64,000 nt of DNA, taken from Nannocystis punicea. Lineage in GTDB: Bacteria; Myxococcota_A; Polyangia; Nannocystales; Nannocystaceae. The DNA lies in the NCBI RefSeq assembly GCF_026965555.1, contig NZ_CP114040.1, positions 10,576,001 to 10,640,000 of the forward strand, written 5' to 3'. Shown here piece after piece: positions 25,495 through 35,207 of this stretch (position 1 is the first letter of the stretch; every line of letters starts with the position of its first letter). Under the pieces are notes generated by a model. That model ran no database searches, was not told the origin of the DNA, and worked only from the letters and a program-made list of their open reading frames with translations. The position numbers and the translations under genes were made by a program.

Positions 25495-27950
25495 CAGGCG
25501 CTCCTCCGGGACTCACGGTCCGCGGGTTTGTGCGGGGCGAGCTGCCCGGCCCGCTCCCGCTCCTCGCGCTGGCGCAGGGCCGCGAGCACGGTCTGCGGCG
25601 AGAACGGCAGGCGGTCGAGGCGGATGCCCACCGCGTCGTAGATGGCGTTGGCGATCGCCGGGATGCTCGAGTGGAGCGGCCCCTCGCCGGCCTCTTTGGC
25701 GCCGTAGGGCCCGTTCGCGTCGGGCGCCTCGACGATCATCGCCTCGAGGTCGGGCGTGTCGAGGAAGGTCGGCATGCGGTAGTCGAGGAAGCTCGGGCCG
25801 ACGTGCACGCCGCGGTGGGCCGGGTCGACCGCGTGGCGCTCCATCAACGCCTCGCCGAAGCCCATGTAGGTCGAGCCTTCGATCTGGCCCTCGACGATCT
25901 TGCGCGACAGCGCCTTGCCGCAGTCGTGGGCGATCCAGATCGTCTTGACCTCGACCAGGCCGGTCTCGGCGTCGACCTCGACCTCGGCCACGTGCGCCGT
26001 GAACGAGTACGCCGGCGAGGCGCCGATCGTGCCGCCGCGGTACTCGCCGTGGCGGTCCTTCGGCGTGTTGTAGCTGCCGGTCTCGCCGAGCAGGCCGTGG
26101 TCGGCCTCGGCCCACTGGAACGCCTGCGCGCTGTCGACGTGGCGCGCCGGGTCCTCGCGGTCGATCGCCATCCGCCCCGCGAGCGTGACCCGCTTGCGCG
26201 ACACGCCCCAGCGCTTGGCCACGCTCTCGCACACCTTGCGCCGCAGCCGCTGCGCCGCGTCGAGGCAGGCGTTGCCGACCATCAGGGTGATGCGCGACGA
26301 GTAGGCGCCGAGGTCGACCGGGCACAGGTCGGTGTCGGCCGACAGCACGCGGATGTCCTCGAGCGGGATGCCGAGCTCCTCCGAGACGATCACCGCCAGC
26401 ATCGTGTTGCTGCCCTGGCCGATGTCGTTGGCGCCGCTGAACACGCGCGCGCGGCCGCTGCGGTCGAGGCAGATCTGGACCGCCGCCTGCGGCATCTCGT
26501 TGGGATAGATCGGGTAGTTGGTGCCGCTGATGTAGGTCGAGCCGGCGATGCCGATCCCGCGCCCGTACGGCAGCTCGCGCCGCTTGGCGACCCACCCCGA
26601 CGAGCGCTCGACCTTCTCGAGGCACTCGAGGAAGCCCGACGAGCCGACCTGGAACTCGTTGACGGTCTTCTCGCCGGCCTTGATCGCGTTGCGGCGGCGC
26701 AGCTCGATCGGGTCGAGGCCGAGGGCCACCGACGCCTTGTCGAGCTGGATCTCCATGGCGAAGCGCGGCTGCACCGAGCCGTGGCCGCGCTTCGGCCCGC
26801 ACGCCGGCTTGTTGGTGTAGGCGCGCGTGCTGTCGAACCGGTAGGCCGGGAAGATGTAGGGCGAGCACATCAGCTGGCCCGAGTAGTACGTGGTGACGAG
26901 GCCGAAGCTCGAGTACGCGCCGCCGTCGAGGATCGTGCGGGCGTCGACGCCGAGCAGGCCGCCGTCCCTGGTGAAGCCCGTGCGGTGCCTCATCTTCATC
27001 GGGTGGCGGCCGCGGTGGGCGTAGAACACCTCCTCGCGGGTGTACAGCAGCTTGACCGGCCGACCTGTCTTCATGGCCAGCTTGGCGACCACGAACTCGA
27101 GGTCGAACGGCTCGCTCTTGCCGCCGAACGCCCCGCCGAGCGGCGGCTGGATCACGCGGATCTTGTGCGCCGGCAGCTCGAGCACCTTGGCCAGCTCGCG
27201 GTGGAGGTAGTGCGAGACCTGGGTCGCCGACCACACCGTCAGCACCCCGCCGCCGTCGACGTGGGCCAGCGCGCAGTGGGGCTCGATCGCGCCGTGGGTG
27301 GTGCCCTCGAAGAAGTACTCGCCCTCGATCACCAGGTCGGCGCGGGCCAGCTCGGCCTCGATGTCGCCGAACTCGAGCAGCACGTGCTTCGACACGTTGC
27401 CCTTGCGCGAGTACGGGTTGATCGTGCCCTCGCGGTCGCGGACCTTGAGCGCCTCCTCGGGGTCGAAGTACGGCTTCAGGACGTCGTACTCGACCTTGAT
27501 CGCGCGCAGGGCCGCGTTGGCGGTGTCCTCGTCGACGGCCGCGAGCGCGGCCAGGCCGTCGCCGACGTGGCACACCTTGTCGACCGCGAGCGCGTTCTCG
27601 TCGGGCGTCCACGGGATGATGCCGTAGGGGATCTTGAAGTCCTGGCCGGTGACGACCGCGAACACCCCGGGCATGGCCAGCGCGGCCGAGCTGTCGATCG
27701 ACTTGATGCGCGCGTGGGCGTGCGGGCTGCGCAAGATCTTGGCGTGCAGCATGCCCGGCAGCTTGAGGTCGTCGGTGTAGCGGGTGACGCCCCGCATGCG
27801 CTCCATCGCGTCGACCTTGCGGTGGCTCTTGCCGAGCTGCCACGCCACGCGGTCGCGCTCGGCCTGCTCGCTCGCCTCGTCGCCGACCGCGGCGCTCGCC
27901 TCGCCGATGCCGTCGCCCGTCGCCTCGCGCTCTGCGTCGTCACTCGCCAC
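25494..27950 (-). CDS. molybdopterin-binding catalytic subunit of a xanthine-dehydrogenase-family hydroxylase
   Basis: 818 residues with the standard two-domain order: an N-terminal aldehyde-oxidase hammerhead domain (GVTRYTDDLKLPGMLHAKIL) and a Moco-binding domain with PPLGGAFGGKSEPFD, KPACGPKRGHGSVQPRF, VFSGANDIGQGSNTM and the late GPYGAKEAGEGPLHS containing the active-site Glu. It transfers electrons from an aromatic or heteroaromatic substrate through the 2Fe-2S partner to FAD. The first ~35 residues are an acidic extension not usual for the family. The start is GTG 27950, overlapping the 2Fe-2S gene by 11 bases. Confidence 0.92.
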   Translation of the reverse strand: MASDDAEREATGDGIGEASAAVGDEASEQAERDRVAWQLGKSHRKVDAMERMRGVTRYTDDLKLPGMLHAKILRSPHAHARIKSIDSSAALAMPGVFAVVTGQDFKIPYGIIPWTPDENALAVDKVCHVGDGLAALAAVDEDTANAALRAIKVEYDVLKPYFDPEEALKVRDREGTINPYSRKGNVSKHVLLEFGDIEAELARADLVIEGEYFFEGTTHGAIEPHCALAHVDGGGVLTVWSATQVSHYLHRELAKVLELPAHKIRVIQPPLGGAFGGKSEPFDLEFVVAKLAMKTGRPVKLLYTREEVFYAHRGRHPMKMRHRTGFTRDGGLLGVDARTILDGGAYSSFGLVTTYYSGQLMCSPYIFPAYRFDSTRAYTNKPACGPKRGHGSVQPRFAMEIQLDKASVALGLDPIELRRRNAIKAGEKTVNEFQVGSSGFLECLEKVERSSGWVAKRRELPYGRGIGIAGSTYISGTNYPIYPNEMPQAAVQICLDRSGRARVFSGANDIGQGSNTMLAVIVSEELGIPLEDIRVLSADTDLCPVDLGAYSSRITLMVGNACLDAAQRLRRKVCESVAKRWGVSRKRVTLAGRMAIDREDPARHVDSAQAFQWAEADHGLLGETGSYNTPKDRHGEYRGGTIGASPAYSFTAHVAEVEVDAETGLVEVKTIWIAHDCGKALSRKIVEGQIEGSTYMGFGEALMERHAVDPAHRGVHVGPSFLDYRMPTFLDTPDLEAMIVEAPDANGPYGAKEAGEGPLHSSIPAIANAIYDAVGIRLDRLPFSPQTVLAALRQREERERAGQLAPHKPADRESRRSA

Positions 27951-28455
27951 GGCCAGCCTCCTGGGTGTTCGCCCCGGCCATCACGCGGCTGGCGTCGACC
28001 ACCGCGTCGATGATCTTGGTGTAACCGGTGCAGCGGCACAGGTTGCCCGCGAGCGCCTCGCACACCTCCGCGCGCGAGACCTCGCGGCCGCGCTTGCGCA
28101 GCAGCGCCTCGGCGCTGAGCAGGATGCCCGGCGTGCAGAAGCCGCACTGCGCCGCGGTGTGGCGGTCGAACGCGTCCTGCAGCGGGTGGACCCCGCCGGC
28201 CAGGAGCCCCAGCCCCTCGACCGTGGTCACCGCGCGGCCCTCGGCGTGGATCGCCAGGGTCAGGCACGCGAGCTGCGGCACGCCGTCGATCTGCACCGTG
28301 CAGGCCCCGCAGTCGCCCTTGTCGCAGCCCTGCTTGCTGCCGATCAGGTCGAGGCGGTAGCGCAGCACCTCCAGGAGCGTCCAGTGCGGCGGCGCGGCCA
28401 CCTGCACCGGTTCGCCGTTGACGGTCATCGACAGCATGATCGCCGCGGGCGACAT
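27940..28455 (-). CDS. 2Fe-2S subunit of a xanthine-dehydrogenase-family hydroxylase
   Basis: About 171 residues with both clusters: the plant-ferredoxin type motif GCDKGDCGACTV plus the following C (LACLTL), and the helical domain with CGFC and CRC (CGFCTPGILLSAE and NLCRCTGYTKI). This is the electron-transfer subunit between the Mo centre and FAD. It is the first gene of the operon and overlaps the catalytic subunit. ATG 28455 is chosen; a Met at 28437 closer to the ferredoxin fold is possible. No CoxG-, XdhC- or Moco-insertion maturation gene is visible next to the operon. Confidence 0.92.
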   Translation of the reverse strand: MSPAAIMLSMTVNGEPVQVAAPPHWTLLEVLRYRLDLIGSKQGCDKGDCGACTVQIDGVPQLACLTLAIHAEGRAVTTVEGLGLLAGGVHPLQDAFDRHTAAQCGFCTPGILLSAEALLRKRGREVSRAEVCEALAGNLCRCTGYTKIIDAVVDASRVMAGANTQEAGRGE

Positions 28456-28674
28456 GCGTCGACTTTTGCCCGAGCCCCTGGGGCCGCGCAAGCGCGCCTC
28501 CGGCCCCAGACCGTGCGTAAGCTCGCCGCAGCGGCCCGCTGAGGCCGGCCTGCGTGAGCTTCGAGTGCGCGACGCGCCGCACGCTCCGGCGTCGCGGCCT
28601 CGCAGGGGCCACCGGACCGGCCGCGGCGGGCGCCCGCGCATCCGCAGGCCTTCGCGTGTTATGCTCGCGCGTCC

Positions 28675-29976
28675 ATGACGGCTGCGCAGGCTCGCCGATC
28701 TCGCCGGCATCGCCGTCGCGGCCGCTCCCGGGGCGCGGCCTCCGTGCTCGCCGCCCTCCTGGCGCTCGGCGCCTGCGCCTGCGCGATCGAGCGCGGCAAG
28801 CAGTGGGGCCCGCCGGTGGTGCCCGCGGTGCCGGCTGTCCCCGAGGTCAGCCTGGTCCTGCTCGGCGACGTGGGCGCGCGCGGATCGTCCGGCCAGGCCA
28901 CGGCGGCCGAGCTCGAGCGCGTCCTGGCCGAGCACAAGCGCCGCGGCCGGCCCGTGGTGGTGCTCTGGCTCGGCGACAACATCGGCCCGGTCGGCCCCGG
29001 CGACCTCGGCCGCTGCACCGCGGTCTCGGCGGCGTGGCAGGCCAAGGGTCCGGCTGCGCTGGCCCGGGTCGTCCGCGCCCACGCGGCCGCCGGCGGCGCG
29101 GCCCTGGCCGCTCTCGGCGAGCAGGACTGGCGCTGCGGCCAGCCCGAGCTCGAGCTGCAGTCGGAGCCGGACGAGGGCCCGCACCCGTGGGCCATGCCGG
29201 GCCACAACTACGCCTTCGCCGTCTATCCCGACGGACATGTCCGTGTGACCATGTCCTGTTCGACAGGTCTTTGCGCACCGGGCCCCAAGGACATGTCCCC
29301 GGAGTCATCCCCGCTGGTCGAGCTGGTCGTGGTCGACAGCGCCGCCTGGCTGGTCCCGCCGCCGGTGAACACCCCCGCGGCCGCGCGCGCCGACCAGAGC
29401 GTGGCCGAGCAGGCGGCGCTGCTGGCCGCCCTGACCGCCGCGCCGGCCCCGTGGCCGCGCCTGCTCGTCAGCCACCACCCGCTCGAGAGCGCCGGCCCGC
29501 ACGGCGTCGGCGGCATGTACAGCGACAGCGGCTACTACCTCCACGCCGAGCCGGTGCGCCGGGCGGTCGACGCCGGCCTGTTCGCCGGGGCGCTGTCGGC
29601 CCACGACCGCATGCTGCTGGCGACCGGCGACATCGGCCCGGCGACCAAGCGCTCGAGCCGCTACTGGCTCAAGCCACCTGTCTTTCAGGTCATCTCGGGC
29701 TCGGCCTCCGCGCCCGACAGCCGGGCCGGCGCGCGCGGCTTCTGGTACTTCCAGGGCACCGCGCTCAAGGCCGAGCTGCAGACCAACCGGGCCGGCTTCG
29801 CCGAGCTGTACGTGCGCGAGGACAGCGTCTCGGCGGTGCTCCGCCGCCGCCGCGCCGGCCGCTGGGGCGCGGGCACGGTGACGATCCCGCTCGGCCGCCC
29901 GCCCCACCCGGTCGAGTCGCCCTCGCCGGTGATGGACCCCTGCCTCTACTGCGACCCGGTCCCGCCGCGCCAGTGA
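28675..29976 (+). CDS. metallophosphoesterase-like lipoprotein with repeat-derived insertion
   Basis: A basic N-terminus and hydrophobic stretch (ASVLAALLALGACAC) give a lipobox-like signal. The body resembles the calcineurin-type phosphoesterase fold: LVLLGDVGARG (first metal Asp), VVLWLGDNIGP (Asp-Asn), LLVSHHPLESAG (His pair) and a later LSAHDRMLL, where typical enzymes have GHxH, so activity is uncertain. Residues ~185-212 (PDGHVRVTMSCSTGLC and KDMSPESSP) are encoded by a five-unit 14-bp array at 29236-29309 and look like an insertion in a surface loop. A second palindrome is at 29677. Confidence 0.7.
   Translation: MTAAQARRSRRHRRRGRSRGAASVLAALLALGACACAIERGKQWGPPVVPAVPAVPEVSLVLLGDVGARGSSGQATAAELERVLAEHKRRGRPVVVLWLGDNIGPVGPGDLGRCTAVSAAWQAKGPAALARVVRAHAAAGGAALAALGEQDWRCGQPELELQSEPDEGPHPWAMPGHNYAFAVYPDGHVRVTMSCSTGLCAPGPKDMSPESSPLVELVVVDSAAWLVPPPVNTPAAARADQSVAEQAALLAALTAAPAPWPRLLVSHHPLESAGPHGVGGMYSDSGYYLHAEPVRRAVDAGLFAGALSAHDRMLLATGDIGPATKRSSRYWLKPPVFQVISGSASAPDSRAGARGFWYFQGTALKAELQTNRAGFAELYVREDSVSAVLRRRRAGRWGAGTVTIPLGRPPHPVESPSPVMDPCLYCDPVPPRQ
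29236..29309. repeat. 14-bp palindromic array (5 units) inside a CDS
   Basis: Nodes CATG 29236, CATG 29250, cagg 29264, ccgg 29278 (degenerate), CATG 29292 and CATc 29306 are all in 14-base register. The array is translated within the phosphoesterase-like gene. Confidence 0.8.
29677..29694. repeat. single 18-bp palindrome of the 14-bp family
   Basis: cctgtctttcaggtcatc, nodes 14 bases apart, in the phosphoesterase-like coding sequence. Confidence 0.6.
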
Positions 29977-29989
29977 GCGCGGCGGGGCG

Positions 29990-30007
29990 GCTGTCCCCAA
30001 GGCCAGC
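29990..30007. repeat. single palindrome at a convergent gene junction
   Basis: gctgtccccaaggccagc lies between the phosphoesterase stop and the stop of the convergent diheme cytochrome gene at 30008. Confidence 0.65.
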
Positions 30008-31222
30008 TCAGGGCAGCATCTCGCAGTCCTTCGCCGGCATCCCCGCGATCCACTCGTGGATCAGCTGGACCCCGCGCGCATCGATGACGCGGTTGGGCAG
30101 CTCCGGCATCTTGATCTCCGGGTCGAGCGAGTTCATGCGGAACATGACGATGCTGTCGTCCGGCTGGCCCGGGACGATGTCGTAGTGGTGCCCGCCGGTG
30201 CCCGGGCCCGCGGCCGCCGGCACCTTGCACACGCCGTACTTGGCCTCGATCTCCTCCCAGGCGAGGAACACCAGGCCGCTCTTGCCCGCGCCGCCGCCGA
30301 GGCGGTGGCAGTGCGAGCAGTTGGCGTGCAGGTACGAGCGCGCGCGCGCCTCGAGCGGCTCGTCGCCGAACGGGTCGACCAGGCGCGGCAGCGTCTGCAC
30401 TTCGGGCAATGTCCCGGAGAACATGTCCTGAGCGGCGAGCCACTCGAGCTGGTTGACGGCCTGGCCGTCGACGACCACCTCCATGTTGAGCTGGTGGGTG
30501 ATCGTCCCCAGGAGCTCGGTGGCGTCGTCGCGCTCGTGGCAGCTGCCGCACTGGTCGAGGTTCGGCACGATGTACTCCTCGACCTTGGCGACGCCCTCCT
30601 CGTCGATGAACTCGACGTTCACGCGCTTGCCGATCTTGTGCAGCGTCGCCTCGGTCTGCGCGTCGTCCCACAGGTACGTCACCGACTCCCAGGCGCCGGC
30701 GACGCGGAACAGCAGCCGCGTCTCGATCATCCGCCGGCCCGCGGCGGCGTCGCGGCGGTCGTGGTCGAACCAGAAGTTCTTGATGATCACCGCGCCGTCG
30801 GGGAAGTCCCAGCCCTCGCCGTCGCTGAAGCCGATCTTGCCGCCCTCCGGGAGGACGATGAACCGGCCCTTGCCGGCCGCGTCGGACCACAGCGGCGCCG
30901 CCACGGTGTAGGGCACCACGCCGTCCTTGGGCGCCAGGTCGACCATCGGCTGGACGAAGAAGTCGTAGTCGCTGAGCTTCGGCAGCGGCCACTCGCCCTC
31001 GACCGGGCAGCGCGTGGTCCCGGCGCACGGGTCGCCGGTGGTCGGCGCGGTGGTGTCGGTGCTCGCGTCGGTGCTCGCGTCGAGGGTGGCTGCGCCGGTG
31101 CCGGTGGTCGTCTCCGTGGCGCCGGTCGCCTCGGTGGTCGCGCCGCCGGTGCCGCCGCAGCCGGCGGCGGCGACGAGGATGACCTTCAGTACATGGCCTC
31201 GCATACATGTCCTCCGGAGCAT
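30008..31222 (-). CDS. SO2930-type diheme c-type cytochrome lipoprotein
   Basis: A short signal with lipobox (VILVAAAGC) and a Thr/Gly/Ala stalk precede a long family-typical domain (LPKLSDYDFFVQPMVDLAP, FWFDHDRRDAAAGRRMIETR) and two haem c motifs, CGSCH near residue 206 and CSHCH near 283. Homologues pair with a beta-helix protein encoded next door, exactly as here. Electron transfer is likely but the partner reaction is unknown. The start ATG at 31222 is itself part of a 14-bp palindromic array, and an alternative Met at 31204 gives a more usual signal length. A second array is inside the gene at 30394. Confidence 0.85.
   Translation of the reverse strand: MLRRTCMRGHVLKVILVAAAGCGGTGGATTEATGATETTTGTGAATLDASTDASTDTTAPTTGDPCAGTTRCPVEGEWPLPKLSDYDFFVQPMVDLAPKDGVVPYTVAAPLWSDAAGKGRFIVLPEGGKIGFSDGEGWDFPDGAVIIKNFWFDHDRRDAAAGRRMIETRLLFRVAGAWESVTYLWDDAQTEATLHKIGKRVNVEFIDEEGVAKVEEYIVPNLDQCGSCHERDDATELLGTITHQLNMEVVVDGQAVNQLEWLAAQDMFSGTLPEVQTLPRLVDPFGDEPLEARARSYLHANCSHCHRLGGGAGKSGLVFLAWEEIEAKYGVCKVPAAAGPGTGGHHYDIVPGQPDDSIVMFRMNSLDPEIKMPELPNRVIDARGVQLIHEWIAGMPAKDCEMLP
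30394..30439. repeat. 14-bp palindromic array (3 units) inside a CDS
   Basis: Nodes tctg 30394, aatg 30408, CATG 30422 and cgag 30436 (degenerate), with spacers that include tcccggagaa and tcctgagcgg, inside the diheme cytochrome gene. Confidence 0.65.
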
Positions 31223-31223
31223 G
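31178..31223. repeat. 14-bp palindromic array over a start codon
   Basis: Nodes gatg 31178, CATG 31192, CATG 31206 and CATG 31220. The last supplies the minus-strand ATG of the diheme cytochrome gene, and the array encodes the first residues of its signal peptide (MLRRTCMRGHV). Confidence 0.8.
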
Positions 31224-31228
31224 GGCGC

Positions 31229-32641
<1,413 letters not shown>

Positions 32642-32841
32642 CGCACCCTTCATACCCGATGCGAGGACCGCGTCGCCAGATCGACAATCGCGTGACAACT
32701 TCTTCATCACGCGGGGCTCCTCCAGCGCGCGCCGCATCGCCGGCTGCGCCGCATCCATGAGCCGCGGCAAAACGCACGGGGCGCGGACCCGCGAGCGTCT
32801 GCGCGGACTGCGATAGAGTGGCTCGCCGGAGCCACCGACTC

Positions 32842-35076
32842 ATGACTTCACGATTCTCTCGCCGTCAATTCTTGCGCGCGACGCTCGTCAGCGTCGTCTC
32901 CGCCGGCCTGTCCGCCTGCAAGGGCGACGGCGACGGAACCACCGACAGCGACGGATCGACGGGCACCGACGGCACCGAACCGACCGGCAGCACCGCGCCG
33001 ACCACCGGCGCCGAGGAGCCGCTGCTCGACGGTGCGGCGTACTTCCCTCAATCGGTGGCGTCCGGCGACCCGCGGCCCGACAGCGTGATCCTGTGGACCC
33101 GCGTCGACGACGAGGCGGCGGGCGACGGTGATCTCGAGCTCACCGTGGAGCTGGCCCTGGACCCCGATTTCTCCATGCGCGTCGAGCTCGACGCCGCCAG
33201 CGCGGCGGTCCCCGCCCGCACGATGTTCGACCGCTGCGCCAAGGCCAAGCTCAAGGGCCTGGAGCCGGCGACCACCTATTATTATAGATTTGTTCACAAT
33301 CGCGAAGATGGCCGATACGGCAGCGCGGTCGGCAGAACCCGCACTGCGCCGGCTTCTGACGCCGACGTCCCGATCCGCTTCGCCTACGCGTCGTGTCAGG
33401 ATTACAACGGCCGCTATTATAATAGCTACCGCGGCCTGCTGGCGCAGCCGGATCTCGACTTCTTCGTTCACCTCGGTGACTACGTCTACGAAACTACCGG
33501 CGACCCGACCTTCCAGGCGGCCGGCCGCGGGATCGCGTTCTCCGACACCGCCGGGGCGATCGTGTTCAACGAGGGCACCCCGGAGGAGTACTTCGCGGCC
33601 AGCAGCCTCAGCAATTACCGCGAGCTGTACCGCGGCTACCGCTCCGACCCGGCGCTGCGGCGGGTGCACGAGAGCCTGCCGATGATCGCGATCTGGGACG
33701 ACCACGAGTTCAGCGACGACTGCTTCGGCGCCACCGCGACCTACTTCGACGGCCGGGTCGACGAGCACGACGAGGCCCGCCGCAAGCACGCCAACCAGGC
33801 GTGGTTCGAGTACATGCCGATCGACTTCGGCGACGACGAATTCGTGTACGACCCGAGCAAGCCGTACCCGCAGGACATCACGATCTACCGCGACTTCCGC
33901 TTCGGCAAGCACCTCCACCTGGTGATGACCGACCTCCGCAGCTACCGGCCCGACCACCTGATCCCCGAGGACGGCTTCCCCGGCGCGGTGGTGATCGACG
34001 AGGCCGCGCTGGTCGAGCAGTTCGGATCGATCCCCGAGTTCGCCACCCCGTACGTCGAGGACATCGACGCTTACCAGGGCGGCGTCTACAAGGACGCGCT
34101 GCTGGCCGGCGCCGCGGAGCTCGCCTTCGACCCCGCGCACCTCACCGGCAAGATCGACGCCGGCTTCATCAACAGCACCCTGGCGACTCTCGGCGACCCG
34201 ACCCCGCCGATCGACGAGGCCGAGCTGGCGACGCTGCCGCGCGGCCTGTCGTTCCTCGGCATGGGCAAGCGCAGCTTCAACGGCTCGATCGGCGCCCGCT
34301 ACTTCGTCGTCAAGCCGGCGTTCGACGCCTGGGCGGCCGCCCGCGCGGCGGCCGAGCCGGCCTCGGTCGACGTCATGGGCCAGGCCCAGCGCGAGTGGTT
34401 CCTGGCGACGATGAAGGGCTCGACGGCGACGTGGAAGGTGTGGGGCACCGAGTACACGCTGATGCCGCTGGTGATCGACCTGACCTCGTTCCCGATCGAG
34501 CCGTACAACCAGCTCTACTACATGAACGTCGACCAGTGGGACGGCTTCAACCCGGCCCGCGACGCGCTGCTCGCCGAGCTGCAGGCGGTCGACAACGTGG
34601 TCGCCATCACCGGCGACATCCACGCCTTCTACGCCGGCACGCCGATGGTCGCCGGGGCGCCCGAGAAGAAGATCGTCGAGCTGGTCGGCGCCGGCATCAG
34701 CTCGACGCCGTTCCAGTCGCTGCTGGTCCTCCAGGTCGCCGCCGACCCGACCCTCAGCAGCCTGCCCGGCGCCTCCATGCTGGCGTCGGCCATCGACGCC
34801 CTGTTCACCGGCACCACCACCAACCCGCACCTCGGCTTCGCCGACTCGAGCCGCAACGGCTTCGTCAGCGTGGTGGTCGACGGCGCCGCGGTCAACGCGA
34901 CCTTTCACATGCTGAGCGAAGACGTGTCGCTGACCGACTACGAGGGCATGGACGACGCCCTCGCCGGCAAGTTCAAGCGCGAGAAGTTCCAGGTCCAGGC
35001 CGGCCAGCGCGACATCTTCCGCGACTTCTCCGGCACCTTCAAGCGCTGGGACCCGACCGTCAACATGTGGGTCTGA
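32842..35076 (+). CDS. PhoD-like alkaline phosphatase/phosphodiesterase
   Basis: The leader SRRQFLRATLVSVVSAGLSAC carries a twin-arginine motif and a possible lipobox, then an Asp/Thr/Gly linker. The PhoD N-terminal domain starts at YFPQSVASGDPRPDSVILWT. The metal-binding motifs are clear: HLGDYVYE near residue 208, IWDDHEFSDD near 283 and TGDIHAFY near 590. PhoD enzymes use calcium and iron to release phosphate from mono- and diesters. The length, ~744 residues, is longer than PhoD of Bacillus, with insertions after FRFGKHLHLVMTDLRSYRP. The TGA stop (35074-35076) lies in the first node of a 14-bp array. The stretch near 33285 (tattattatagattt) is unusually AT-rich. Confidence 0.9.
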   Translation: MTSRFSRRQFLRATLVSVVSAGLSACKGDGDGTTDSDGSTGTDGTEPTGSTAPTTGAEEPLLDGAAYFPQSVASGDPRPDSVILWTRVDDEAAGDGDLELTVELALDPDFSMRVELDAASAAVPARTMFDRCAKAKLKGLEPATTYYYRFVHNREDGRYGSAVGRTRTAPASDADVPIRFAYASCQDYNGRYYNSYRGLLAQPDLDFFVHLGDYVYETTGDPTFQAAGRGIAFSDTAGAIVFNEGTPEEYFAASSLSNYRELYRGYRSDPALRRVHESLPMIAIWDDHEFSDDCFGATATYFDGRVDEHDEARRKHANQAWFEYMPIDFGDDEFVYDPSKPYPQDITIYRDFRFGKHLHLVMTDLRSYRPDHLIPEDGFPGAVVIDEAALVEQFGSIPEFATPYVEDIDAYQGGVYKDALLAGAAELAFDPAHLTGKIDAGFINSTLATLGDPTPPIDEAELATLPRGLSFLGMGKRSFNGSIGARYFVVKPAFDAWAAARAAAEPASVDVMGQAQREWFLATMKGSTATWKVWGTEYTLMPLVIDLTSFPIEPYNQLYYMNVDQWDGFNPARDALLAELQAVDNVVAITGDIHAFYAGTPMVAGAPEKKIVELVGAGISSTPFQSLLVLQVAADPTLSSLPGASMLASAIDALFTGTTTNPHLGFADSSRNGFVSVVVDGAAVNATFHMLSEDVSLTDYEGMDDALAGKFKREKFQVQAGQRDIFRDFSGTFKRWDPTVNMWV

Positions 35077-35117
35077 CCTTCGGGGCATGCTCCTTCGGAC
35101 ATGTCTGAAGGGTCACG
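35072..35117. repeat. 14-bp palindromic array (3 units) at a gene end
   Basis: Nodes tctg 35072 (contains the PhoD TGA stop), CATG 35086, CATG 35100 and cacg 35114. Confidence 0.8.
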
Positions 35118-35125
35118 CGCTCGCA

Positions 35126-35163
35126 CAAAATAAAACGCGGCCACCGCCGTTGCGGTGGCCGCG
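35126..35163 (-). terminator. rho-independent terminator
   Basis: A perfect 12-bp stem (CGCGGCCACCGC with loop CGTT on the plus strand, 35136-35163) is followed on the minus strand by TTTTATTTT. It terminates the minus-strand lipoprotein gene ending at 35208. Confidence 0.88.
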
Positions 35164-35207
35164 GTGGGCCGCCCGGGCTCCCTCCCCGGGACGCGCTCAC
35201 GGAAGCC

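Noticed and set aside
27064..27081. cctgtcttcatggccagc in the molybdopterin subunit gene as a family member
   Set aside because: Register is right but symmetry is weak; not enough to call.
25530..28013. 827-residue plus-strand frame
   Set aside because: Antisense shadow of the molybdenum hydroxylase catalytic subunit.
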